Positions 8,436-16,053 of a DNA stretch of 33,386 nucleotides are shown in pieces. The stretch is from Bacteroidales bacterium (GTDB lineage Bacteria > Bacteroidota > Bacteroidia > Bacteroidales > Prolixibacteraceae): positions 1 to 33,386 of the forward strand of contig JAATGF010000014.1 of assembly GCA_015654795.1 (NCBI GenBank), written 5' to 3'. How positions within the stretch are numbered: the stretch's first letter is position 1; every line of letters begins with the position of its first letter. The translations under genes were made by a program, and so were the position numbers. A model generated the notes under the pieces. It was not told where the DNA came from. It did no database searches and saw only the letters and a program-made list of their open reading frames with translations.

Positions 8436-9443
8436 ATGCGAACTCACCTTCCTTTATATGCGCTGTTGATATCGGTATTTATAAGCTGCGGAACTGACAA
8501 ACCTGCTCAATACCGCAAGATTGCGGGTTTTACACAGGGGACTACTTTCCATATCACGTACGAGGATAAGGAAGACAAGGATCTTTCAGGACAGGTTGAT
8601 TCCATATTTAAAGCTTTCGATCTCACTTTTTCTGAATATATTCCTAATTCGATTGTTTCGCGAATTAATCAAAACGATTCTACAGTTCTCCTTGATGATA
8701 TGTTTGTCGAAGTATATAATAAATCGGTAGAAATCAATAAGGAAACCAATGGTGCTTTCGATCTCACTGTCGGGCCGCTTGTAAATGCCTGGGGCTTTGG
8801 GCCTGAGAAAAAAGCAAAGATCGACTCTTCGAAAATTGATAGTTTGCTGCAATATGTAGGAATGGAAAAGATTCATCTCCAGGGGCGAAAGTTGGTCAAA
8901 GATCTTCCGGGAATCAAGATTGATGTTAATTCGATTGCACAAGGTTATTGCGTAGATGTCGTCTATCGTTACTTCGAAGCCCTTGGAATCAAAAATTTCA
9001 TGATCGAGATTGGTGGCGAAGTAAGAACAAAAGGGAAGAATCCGAAGGGTAAACTCTGGAGAATCGGAGTTGATAAACCTGTTGAAGGGGATAAAGCTGC
9101 AGGCGAAGTTTTACAAACGATCATTCTCCTTAATAACAAATCGATCACTACTTCAGGGAATTACAGAAAATATTTCGAGGAGAATGGTCAGAAATTCTCT
9201 CACATCATCAATCCACATACGGGTTATCCCTATAAAAATAGTCTGCTCAGCGTCACTGTGATTGCCAAAGATGGTCTTACTGCTGATGGTTACGATACCC
9301 CCTTAATGGTGCTTGGCCTCAACGGGGCTCGTACTTTTCTGACACAGCATCCCGAACTCGATGCCTATATGATCTATTCTGACCTAAATGGCCAGTTCCA
9401 GATCGAATATACCAAAGGGATTCAATTTGATAAGGAGAAATAG
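8436..9443 (+). CDS. apbE: FAD:protein FMN transferase, ApbE-type lipoprotein
   Basis: A 335-residue lipoprotein: the signal ends in VFISC, with Cys18 as the probable lipidated residue. ApbE transfers FMN from FAD to a threonine of target proteins such as Rnf or Nqr subunits, outside the cytoplasmic membrane. Family motifs are in order: QGTTFHITY near 30, NGAFDLTVGPLVNAWGFGP near 105-125, KIDVNSIAQGYCVDVV near 165, MIEIGGEVRTKGKNP near 185, TTSGNYRKYF near 230, HIINPHTGYPYKNSLLSVTV near 245, and ADGYDTPLMVLG near 285, a variant of the metal-binding ADALxTA region. Length is normal. Its target is not encoded nearby. The MFS gene downstream overlaps its 3' end or follows closely, so the two are probably co-transcribed. 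Confidence 0.93.
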   Translation: MRTHLPLYALLISVFISCGTDKPAQYRKIAGFTQGTTFHITYEDKEDKDLSGQVDSIFKAFDLTFSEYIPNSIVSRINQNDSTVLLDDMFVEVYNKSVEINKETNGAFDLTVGPLVNAWGFGPEKKAKIDSSKIDSLLQYVGMEKIHLQGRKLVKDLPGIKIDVNSIAQGYCVDVVYRYFEALGIKNFMIEIGGEVRTKGKNPKGKLWRIGVDKPVEGDKAAGEVLQTIILLNNKSITTSGNYRKYFEENGQKFSHIINPHTGYPYKNSLLSVTVIAKDGLTADGYDTPLMVLGLNGARTFLTQHPELDAYMIYSDLNGQFQIEYTKGIQFDKEK

Positions 9444-10812
9444 ACTCATAATTTCTTATTTTTGGAGTTTCTTTAAAAATATCAAGTCGTTGATTAAAAG
9501 AAAAGATATTCAGACCATCGAAAAAGGTGATCCTAAAGTGGTAAGAGCGTGGGTAATGTACGACTGGTCGAACTCTGTTTATCAGTTAACCATTGCATCC
9601 GCCATTTTCCCGATTTACTACAATACGGTGACGCGCCATGGAAACGATTTTATGGTCTCCTTCTTTGGATATAAAGTGATCAATACTGCACTATATTCGT
9701 GGGCAATTGCCGCCGCGTGTCTTATTGTCGCAATCGGTTCACCACTTTTCTCCTCTATGGCTGATTATACAGGGCGGCGCAAAGGATTTATGCGGGCGTT
9801 TACAATCATTGGTGCAACAAGTTGCGGAATGCTCTTTTTCTTCGATGCCAATCATATCGAATTTGGGGTGATCGCCTTTGCATTAGGAACTTTAGGTTAT
9901 GGCGGAAGCATCGTGTTTTACAACTCTTTTCTTCCCGTAATCGCTGAACCTGAAGATCAAGACCGCGTCAGTGCGCGTGGTTATTCTATGGGCTATTTAG
10001 GTGGCGTGATCTTGTTGTTGTTTAATTTGTTCATGATCATGAAGCCGGAACTTTTTGGGTTCGATAAGCAGTCTGACATGCCGGCGCGCATCTCTTTTTT
10101 AACAGTCTTTATCTGGTGGATTGGTTTTTCAACCGTCACTTTCAGCTATTTGCCAAAGTATGTTTTTCGAAAACGTACCCAGGGAGGTCGTATTCTCACC
10201 AGTGGATACAGGGAATTGAGAACCGTTTTTAATGAAATAAGAAAATCATACCGGCTTACTATTTATCTGTCTGCATTTTTCTTTTTAATGATGGGTATGC
10301 TTACGACGATGTTTATGGCCGCAACTTATGGAGAGAAAGAGTTAGGTTTGAATGCGGGCATACTGATTCCGACGGTTTTAATGATACAGTTAGTCGGTAT
10401 GTTTGGTGCGTGGTTTTTTGCAAGACTCTCGGGCAAAATTGGAAATCTGAAGGCGCTTACCATTTCTGTAATGGTGTGGATTACTATTTGTATTTATGCC
10501 TTCACGATTAAAGGGGCTGTTGGTTTTATCATAGCTGCAGTATTTATTGGCATTGTGATGGGCGGTTCACAGTCGCTGGCCCGCTCTACCTATTCGAAGA
10601 TGCTCCCCGAAACAACTGACCACACCTCTTTTTTTAGTTTCTATGATGTGATGGAAAAGTTGGCTACCGTCGCAGGAACTTTTAGTTTCGGGATTATTGA
10701 GGTCATGACCGGAAGCATGCGTTATTCGGTTCTGGCTATTGCCATTTTTTTTGTGACAGGTCTCTTTTTCCTGTCGATGTTACTGAGAAGAGACCGATCT
10801 ATTGTCCTATAG
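9388..10812 (+). CDS. MFS transporter of the UMF1 (Atg22-like) type
   Basis: A membrane protein of up to 474 residues with about 12 hydrophobic segments. The start of the conserved part, VVRAWVMYDWSNSVYQLTIA, is the hallmark of UMF1-family MFS permeases in Bacteroidota. SSMADYTGRRKGFMRAF is the loop 2-3 MFS signature, and GGSQSLARSTYSKMLPE near residue 395 is also family-typical. The substrate is unknown; fungal Atg22 relatives export amino acids from the vacuole, which does not settle the role here. The only in-frame ATG upstream of the conserved region is at 9388, which overlaps apbE by 56 bp and would add a basic leader. A TTG at 9490 would instead begin MIKRKDIQTIEKGDPKVVRA, 46 bp after apbE, and looks closer to the family N-terminus. 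The true start is therefore uncertain. Confidence 0.88.
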   Translation: MASSRSNIPKGFNLIRRNRLIISYFWSFFKNIKSLIKRKDIQTIEKGDPKVVRAWVMYDWSNSVYQLTIASAIFPIYYNTVTRHGNDFMVSFFGYKVINTALYSWAIAAACLIVAIGSPLFSSMADYTGRRKGFMRAFTIIGATSCGMLFFFDANHIEFGVIAFALGTLGYGGSIVFYNSFLPVIAEPEDQDRVSARGYSMGYLGGVILLLFNLFMIMKPELFGFDKQSDMPARISFLTVFIWWIGFSTVTFSYLPKYVFRKRTQGGRILTSGYRELRTVFNEIRKSYRLTIYLSAFFFLMMGMLTTMFMAATYGEKELGLNAGILIPTVLMIQLVGMFGAWFFARLSGKIGNLKALTISVMVWITICIYAFTIKGAVGFIIAAVFIGIVMGGSQSLARSTYSKMLPETTDHTSFFSFYDVMEKLATVAGTFSFGIIEVMTGSMRYSVLAIAIFFVTGLFFLSMLLRRDRSIVL

Positions 10813-10937
10813 CAATTGTTTGATTATTTAGTCGGTACGAATCTGATCTAAGAAATGAGAATAAGATGTCACATTTCTAAATTCAAAATAAGATTTTCCC
10901 ATTGCTCAAAATGTATTTTCACTCTACCATCTCCGGC

Positions 10938-10963
10938 CTTTCTGTAACAAATGATACAGAAAG
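10938..10963. terminator. Perfect 9-bp hairpin downstream of the MFS gene
   Basis: CTTTCTGTA and TACAGAAAG are perfect inverted repeats around an 8-base loop, about 125 bp after the MFS stop codon. No T run follows, so it may stabilise or end the transcript, or be a protein-binding palindrome. The structure is certain; the role is not. Confidence 0.4.
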
Positions 10964-11165
10964 ATTACAACAACTTTACACAAATCTTACTTAGACTACG
11001 AAGAAGGTAGGGTAAAGTATAGTGAAGATCTAAATGCAGCATTTTACTTTGGCAATTACTTAAGTGCGGAAAATAAAATAATGTCGTATTTACAAAAGTG
11101 GGAAGGGAAATGGCATGATCGGGATGGGGCGAAAAGGCGATGGGAAGAAGGAGAGTCAAGATAAT

Positions 11166-11240
11166 ATCATTAAGGGTCATTAAGAAGTCATTGAAAAGGT
11201 CATTGGCTTCGCCGTCATTCAAAAAGTCATTATAGTCATT
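11166..11240. repeat. Cluster of six GTCATT hexamers
   Basis: GTCATT occurs at 11176, 11187, 11199, 11214, 11226 and 11235, with a related ATCATT at 11166. Start-to-start distances are 9-15 bp. The stretches between copies are A/G-rich and partly alike (AAGAA, GAAAAG, AAAAA). This may be a decayed tandem repeat. Confidence 0.55.
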
Positions 11241-11675
11241 GAAAATCTTCGTTTAAGGATTCAATGATTGTATAGGACCTGATACCAGATATAGACAAGG
11301 TGCAGTGCACTTCCGAATTAGCATAAAGGTACAACGCTATGATTAAATGTGATCATATTTTTCTGGTATTTTAAAACGATTATACGAATGGCACGAATGA
11401 ATAATGTAACTCCATAGAATATTGGAATTCAAAAGTTTTCCAGATCTCGGAGAGGAGAGGTCACATATTTGTAGAAAAAACGTTGGGCAGAAGAATATGA
11501 GTCGTATGTATAATGTTGTGATTTGTAAAAATATACGAAATATTAGTGATTTGAAGAGATATTGCCATATTATCAGGGATTGCGCCGGTGGAAGGGTTTT
11601 GATTTAATAAGGTTTGCAGACCGGCACCAAATTTATTTCCATTATGAACCCTTTAAAGACGGGGCTACAAACATG

Positions 11676-11692
11676 TCATCCTTACGGGATGA
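11676..11692. repeat. Small palindromic intergenic element
   Basis: TCATCC and GGATGA pair around TTACG, preceded by GGGCTACAAACATG from 11662. I recall near-identical motifs (GCTACAAACAT followed by a CCCTACGGG-type hairpin) dispersed between genes in Bacteroidota genomes. That is recollection, not a search result. This copy has one base changed from the symmetric CCCTACGGG form. Confidence 0.4.
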
Positions 11693-11790
11693 GGAAGTTA
11701 AATAAAAAAGATGAATATATACTTATCCACACAAAATGTCCCCAAGCGGAAAAGTTAAATCATTTAAATATGGAACAAAAAAAACAAAAA

Positions 11791-12555
11791 TTACATCTGC
11801 TCCTTCAGCCAGGTTGGCCTGTTTGTAGTGATTGTTTTCACTCCAAGATTTTTCATACGCATTGCTTCCTCAACAGTATCAACGGTCCAGCACCAGATTT
11901 CAGCATTAACTTTCTGAAGTTCAGCAATCAATTGCGGATCAATAATATTTGAATCCAGATCAACACCATCGAGTTTATTCTTTTTGATGTCAGGAATCCG
12001 CCTCAGTATATCGTCTTTTGATGAAGATAAATAGTAGCAGGGCACTTCCGGAAAATTGGATTTTGCAAAGCAAATCGTTTCAAAATTGAACGCAATAAAC
12101 GCGATATTTCCTGTTTTCCAGTAATCACGGATGATTTTCTGAAGTTCAGGAAATATTTCATTTCCACATTTAATTTCAATCACCAATAACTGTCCCTCAG
12201 AAGTGGCTTTCAGTACATCTTTTAAAAGCGGAATATGCTGCCCTTCGAAATAAGCTGAGTTAGTCTGGATAAGCCTGATATTCAACTTATTCAGTTCGGA
12301 ATAATCCGAATGCGCAATTTTAAGTTTTTGCCCGGTTAACCGCTCTGTATTGTCGTCGTGCCACAAAACAATTTGGTTGTCTTTGGTCAGCTGGATATCG
12401 CATTCGGCACCGTCACAGCCCAATTCCCATGCAAGTTTGATTGCCGCAAGCGAATTTTCGGGGGCATAATAAGATGCTCCGCGATGGGCAATGTATTTGA
12501 TCTGTGCCATTGTATTTATACTTACAAAAAGGATAAAAAGGGTTAATAGTCTCAT
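11791..12555 (-). CDS. Secreted glycerophosphodiester phosphodiesterase family protein
   Basis: A 254-residue protein with a signal peptide (MRLLTLFILFVSINTMAQ) and a complete GDPD TIM-barrel. Visible catalytic and metal residues are His24-Arg25 in AHRGASYYAPENS, Glu33 in PENS, Glu51 and Asp53 in GAECDIQLTKD, and His66 in VLWHDD. Later motifs include LLVIEIKCG near residue 124 and the C-terminal VKTITTNRP, the usual TNRP/TDxP end. These enzymes split glycerophosphodiesters to glycerol 3-phosphate and an alcohol in the periplasm or outside the cell. The gene lies 74 bp downstream of the DUF1080 gene on the same strand and is probably co-transcribed with it. Substrate preference cannot be read from the sequence. 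Confidence 0.92.
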   Translation of the reverse strand: MRLLTLFILFVSINTMAQIKYIAHRGASYYAPENSLAAIKLAWELGCDGAECDIQLTKDNQIVLWHDDNTERLTGQKLKIAHSDYSELNKLNIRLIQTNSAYFEGQHIPLLKDVLKATSEGQLLVIEIKCGNEIFPELQKIIRDYWKTGNIAFIAFNFETICFAKSNFPEVPCYYLSSSKDDILRRIPDIKKNKLDGVDLDSNIIDPQLIAELQKVNAEIWCWTVDTVEEAMRMKNLGVKTITTNRPTWLKEQM

Positions 12556-12629
12556 AATTTTCGATAGCTAAATATAAAGAACAAGAAGCCAATTATCAGA
12601 CTGACTTCCTGTTCCATGATATGTTTAAA

Positions 12630-13895
12630 TTAAAGAGGTTGAATTACCAGATTTTTCCATTGAACTTTAATGCCACCACCATCGTGGATCTGGAGAGCAA
12701 TGCGCCCGTTGGCTGTACCAATCAGTGAATCATTCAGGTGAGTCATTTCCTGACCATTAAGCCATGTTGTCACATCAGAACCAATCACTTTCACACGCAT
12801 TGTATTCCATTCTCCAACTTTAAGGATATTCTCCAGACTGTCGGGAATTTGGTGCAGCCATCCACGGCCATAGGATTCGTAAACACCACCCGAATCATGA
12901 TCTTTTGGTGCAACTTCAACCTGCCATCCAGAAACGGTTGTTCCTTCGACTGTAGAGCGGAAGAAAATACCGCTGTTCCCATTTGAAACCTGTTTGAAAT
13001 CGGCAATAAGGTCAAAGTCTTTATAGTATTGCTGAGTACCAAGGTAGCCATATCCTTTGTCTGGTCCACTTTCGCAAACCAACAAGCTATCCTGAACATA
13101 CCATTTTTCGGTTCCGTAAGCAACCCAGTTGGAAAGGTCAACGCCATTAAAGAGAGCCACTTTAGGTTTATCTTTCTTTGGCAATTCTTTGATTTTCATA
13201 TTGCGAAACCATGCTTTACTTCCATGATCCTGTAAAGAAATATATCCGGTTTCGGAAAGACCGTATTCGGGAGCGGAAGTCCATTTGCCGCTGTTTTTCA
13301 GAGCAAACCATTCGGGAGTCCACGCTTCAAAATCGACAATTTTACTGCCGTTTAACCAATGTTCCACATGACCATTATTGAAAATTATGAGGGAAGTATT
13401 CCATTCGCCAACCGGTTTTAGTTTTTTGGCTGATGTATCGGCTAAGTGCATGGCATAATCGGCTCCGGTCAATTGCCAGTCCTCCACCTTTTCCGGGAAA
13501 CCAATGTCGTCAATCATCTGATATTCAGGACCAGTCAAGTATGGAGTATTAAATTTTTTGCTTTCAATGACATGGTACAGAACTCCGCTGTTTCCCTCCT
13601 TAGCAATTTTCCAGTCGAAGGCCAACTCGAAGTTGTCATACTTTGCGTCTGTAATAATGTATCCTGTAGAATCACCGCCTGTACCGCTGGACGCAAGGCA
13701 TCCATCCTGAGCAGACCAACCTGTAATGCCCGAAGCATTGTAGTTTTTCCATCCTTTCAGGCTTTGTCCATCGAACAAAAGCTTCCATCCGTCCTGCTTT
13801 TCCTGATCGGTCAATACATTTTGCTTTTCCACACAACCGGATAATAGAGTGGCTATTAAAAGCACAAGAGTAAAAAATGATGTTTGTCTTTTCAT
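12630..13895 (-). CDS. Two-domain DUF1080 (3-keto-disaccharide hydrolase-like) lipoprotein
   Basis: A 421-residue lipoprotein: the signal ends LLSGC with Cys21. It contains two tandem DUF1080 concanavalin-like domains. The first, about 35-235, opens with GWKLLFDGQSLKGWKN and contains NSGVLYHV. The second, about 245-420, opens with VALFNGVDLSNWVAYG and contains NGNSGIFFRS, WQVEVAPKDHDSGGVYESYG, and ends in ALQIHDGGGIKVQWKNLVIQ. Pfam links this family to hydrolysis of 3-keto-glycosides; many members are uncharacterised. Each half repeats the pattern of FDG/FNG, NSG(I/V) and QxHDxG elements, so both may be functional. It probably sits on the cell surface or in the periplasm and heads a short operon with the phosphodiesterase gene. 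Confidence 0.9.
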   Translation of the reverse strand: MKRQTSFFTLVLLIATLLSGCVEKQNVLTDQEKQDGWKLLFDGQSLKGWKNYNASGITGWSAQDGCLASSGTGGDSTGYIITDAKYDNFELAFDWKIAKEGNSGVLYHVIESKKFNTPYLTGPEYQMIDDIGFPEKVEDWQLTGADYAMHLADTSAKKLKPVGEWNTSLIIFNNGHVEHWLNGSKIVDFEAWTPEWFALKNSGKWTSAPEYGLSETGYISLQDHGSKAWFRNMKIKELPKKDKPKVALFNGVDLSNWVAYGTEKWYVQDSLLVCESGPDKGYGYLGTQQYYKDFDLIADFKQVSNGNSGIFFRSTVEGTTVSGWQVEVAPKDHDSGGVYESYGRGWLHQIPDSLENILKVGEWNTMRVKVIGSDVTTWLNGQEMTHLNDSLIGTANGRIALQIHDGGGIKVQWKNLVIQPL

Positions 13896-14603
13896 ACGTA
13901 TATAATTTGATTTTTAATGATAACATGAAATCTGCACAGATTCTTCCCTGTCATTGGAAAACAATTACTCCTAAAGGATTTCCTGATCAGTTTTGAATTA
14001 ACATTTTATTATTCCCAAAAATAGGATAAAATAAGCGATAAAAAGAATTTATTTGAAATCAAAAATAAGTTTTATCAATAGTTTTTCGTCTGAACTCCGG
14101 ATGCTATAAACTGACTTGAAAAACGACTGCAGACCTGTGGGCGGGTTGTCAATGGCATAATTAGCCCAGTAATAGCAACCCAAATGGCAAAATGTTTATT
14201 ACTATTATTACACGTGGATATATGATGGAACAATTGAATCTTTTAATTTGTCATTAAACGTCTACAGTCGAAAGTAAACTGGTCAGGAGGCCACACCAAG
14301 TTTCAGTTATACTGATAGCCAGCCTATTAAAGTAGCACTTATGATTTTTGGAGACAAAGGAATAGACGGAAATAAGAAAATAGTTACAATTGTTGTTTCG
14401 TAACTTCAATGATAACTATATCAGGTTAGGCTGTCAAATATATGACCCACCTAAATCGTTATTGGATAACAGTGAAAAACATAAAAAATTCACAACTAAT
14501 ACCTCTATTGGTCGGGAGTTTATGCTTACTTAGTTGTATGAATTAAGTTGGAGACATAATTTCCAAAATCGGGATTGATTCTTCAATTAATAATTGAAAT
14601 TGT
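13896..14603. other. Gene-poor stretch upstream of the sigma-factor operon
   Basis: About 700 bp between the divergent DUF1080 and sigma-factor genes. No intact gene is seen. The plus strand at 14176-14403 holds a broken reading frame with PKD/Ig-like features (listed separately). A GGGTTG / CAACCC inverted repeat (14143-14148 and 14176-14181) spans 27 bp. No clear promoter consensus for the sigma operon was found. Confidence 0.5.
14176..14403 (+). pseudogene. Possible remnant of a PKD/Ig-like domain protein
   Basis: This frame runs 75 codons from one stop to the TAA at 14401 and is broken by a TAA at 14275. Its translation has the pattern of a C-terminal PKD-like beta-sandwich: YYTWIYDGTIESFN before the internal stop, then ATPSFSYTDSQPIKVALMI, GDKGIDGNKK and a closing IVTIVVS. 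In PKD domains the equivalents are a YxWDFGDG strand, a HTYxxxGxYxVxLxV strand and a final TVxV. No start codon or signal peptide is connected to it. If real, it is the last domain of a lost secreted protein. Reading this as a relic is inference from pattern only. Confidence 0.35.
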
Positions 14604-15143
14604 ATGGAACGACAGACTCTTGAAGCCTTGTGTGACGGGGAACATAAAGCATTTGAAGACGTATTTACAGCTTATTACAATAAAATCAGATATTTCATCA
14701 ATGGTCTCATAAAATCGGAAGCTGACTCTGAAGAATTGACTCAGGACATCTTCGTCAAATTGTGGATAAACCGACAATCGATCGATCCGCAAAAATCTTT
14801 TAATGCTTACATCTATACTGTGGCACGTAATGCCGCCTTTAATTTTCTGAAACATAAATTAGTTGAAACTTCTTATCTTGAAAACCATACCGAACTGAAT
14901 GAAGTTGCGGACTCGGAACAACTGATTTTTGCCAAAGAGATCAGCTTGTTGGCAGAACTGACTGTTGGCAAGATGCCCATTCAACGAAAAACAATCTATC
15001 AGCTTAGCCGGGACCAGGATTTATCGAATGATGAGATTGCTTTACAACTTGGAATTACAAAAAAAACCGTGGAGAATCAACTTAGTCTGGCACTGCAAGA
15101 ACTCCGACGGATAATCCACCTTTTTCTCGTCTTTTTTATGTGA
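14604..15143 (+). CDS. ECF-type RNA polymerase sigma factor
   Basis: A 179-residue sigma-70 family protein with regions 2 and 4 only. Region 2 covers about residues 15-60 (FEDVFTAYYNKIRYFINGLI, then SEELTQDIFVKLW, the core-binding and -10 recognising helices). Region 4 covers about 120-170, with the helix-turn-helix SNDEIALQLGITKKTVENQL. The short hydrophobic C-terminus (HLFLVFFM) is common in Bacteroidota FecI-like factors. Genes for a FecR anti-sigma factor and an STN-bearing TonB receptor follow on the same strand, so it should be held at the membrane by FecR and released when the receptor is occupied. It probably transcribes its own operon. Confidence 0.93.
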   Translation: MERQTLEALCDGEHKAFEDVFTAYYNKIRYFINGLIKSEADSEELTQDIFVKLWINRQSIDPQKSFNAYIYTVARNAAFNFLKHKLVETSYLENHTELNEVADSEQLIFAKEISLLAELTVGKMPIQRKTIYQLSRDQDLSNDEIALQLGITKKTVENQLSLALQELRRIIHLFLVFFM

Positions 15144-15231
15144 CGAAAATTGACAATCGAAAAAAAGAGTATTTAGTTCGGGAGAACTTTATAATATAAT
15201 TGTATAAAGAGAGTAATGACACAATTTGGTA

Positions 15232-16014
15232 ATGATGATTAAGAAAACAACAGCATTTATCTTTCTGCTTTTGGGATCAGCAATCGCGACTATGTCGCAG
15301 ACGAATGGATCGCGGCCAGAGGTGAAAACTTCAGGAGAAATTTCGCTGATGAGATCAGATGAGGTTCATACTGAATTTTCAAAACTGAACTATTTTGACA
15401 TGGATATGCTGTCGCCTTATCCTGATTTCGATCAGATATTCCGGTTGCAAAAACCAAAACTTTCACTACATTTTCCGTTACTGAAACAACCTGGAACATT
15501 TGTGAGATACTCTCCTTATATCCGATTTATGACTTCTAATCCATTGGCATTTGATTTCGACAATATTCAAACCGATAAATTAACGAACAGGTTTTTCATA
15601 TTGAGTAACGGGAAAAAAGTAACTCATATCGGACTGGGAGAATACACCCAATTGAGCAGTTCGTTAGGTTGGCAACCGTCGAAAAAGCTAACGATTAATG
15701 CAGGAGGGGTCGTCGGCAAGCAATTTGTATTCGCAAACTTAACCCAACAAGACATTATTGGAGTCAGCATAAAAACAAAATACAACATAACAGACAATGT
15801 GCAATTTAATAGCTGGGGCCAATATGCGAATTCAGGCGATAACAATTCCTTATCAGGCTTCAATACGTTATTTCCACATTCAGGAATTGGTAGTTCTTTT
15901 TCAGTTAAAATTAAAAACTTATCTAAAATTGAAGGAGGGGTCGAATACCAGTATAATGAAAGCACAAAGGTGTGGAACCTGGAATCGCAAGGAAAAGTAT
16001 CCCTTCATTTCTAA
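15232..16014 (+). CDS. Unrecognised secreted protein, probably outer-membrane beta-barrel
   Basis: About 260 residues with a signal peptide (MIKKTTAFIFLLLGSAIATM, cleavage before or near SQT). I do not recognise a named family. After an N-terminal acidic/polar segment, the sequence shows alternating hydrophobic strands with aromatic ends (FVRYSPYIRFM, IGLGEYTQLSSSLGW, KLTINAGGVVGKQFVF, VQFNSWGQYANSG, IGSSFSVKIKNLSKIEGGVE) and ends VSLHF. A terminal Phe is typical of BAM-inserted barrels. The frame extends to a TTG at 15226, but ATG at 15232 or 15235 gives the better signal start. Its position between sigma factor and anti-sigma factor is unusual and suggests it belongs to the same response, perhaps as an accessory envelope component. 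That role is inference. Confidence 0.75.
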   Translation: MMIKKTTAFIFLLLGSAIATMSQTNGSRPEVKTSGEISLMRSDEVHTEFSKLNYFDMDMLSPYPDFDQIFRLQKPKLSLHFPLLKQPGTFVRYSPYIRFMTSNPLAFDFDNIQTDKLTNRFFILSNGKKVTHIGLGEYTQLSSSLGWQPSKKLTINAGGVVGKQFVFANLTQQDIIGVSIKTKYNITDNVQFNSWGQYANSGDNNSLSGFNTLFPHSGIGSSFSVKIKNLSKIEGGVEYQYNESTKVWNLESQGKVSLHF

Positions 16015-16053
16015 TCAACGCTGAGAACCAGACAAAACAAATAAGCCAACAAC

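Larger units (their letters stand above)
10813..11790. other. Gene-poor stretch of about 980 bp with hairpins and short repeats
   Basis: No convincing complete gene is visible on either strand. Contents noted: a perfect 9-bp hairpin (10938-10963); an open plus-strand frame without a start (10955-11164) with protein-like composition; a cluster of GTCATT hexamers (11166-11240); a palindrome GTGCAGTGCAC (11300-11310); and a CATCC / GGATG hairpin next to GGGCTACAAAC (11661-11692). The last two recall dispersed intergenic elements common in this phylum. Confidence 0.5.

Noticed and set aside
10965..11222. Minus-strand frame of 85 codons
   Set aside because: No signal, domain or likeness to a known protein; it overlaps the GTCATT cluster, and the plus strand is equally open.
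11422..11607. Plus-strand frame of 61 codons with an ATG
   Set aside because: No domain, no leader features, isolated in a gene-poor stretch; composition gives no support for coding.
11614..11952. Plus-strand frame of 112 codons
   Set aside because: Its second half is the antisense of the phosphodiesterase gene and its first half lies over the palindromic element.
13038..13147. Possible frameshift in the second DUF1080 domain, because another frame is also open there
   Set aside because: The main frame keeps all domain motifs through both halves; the second frame is only a shadow.
13446..13844. Plus-strand frame of 132 codons
   Set aside because: It is antisense to the well-supported DUF1080 gene and has no recognisable domain.
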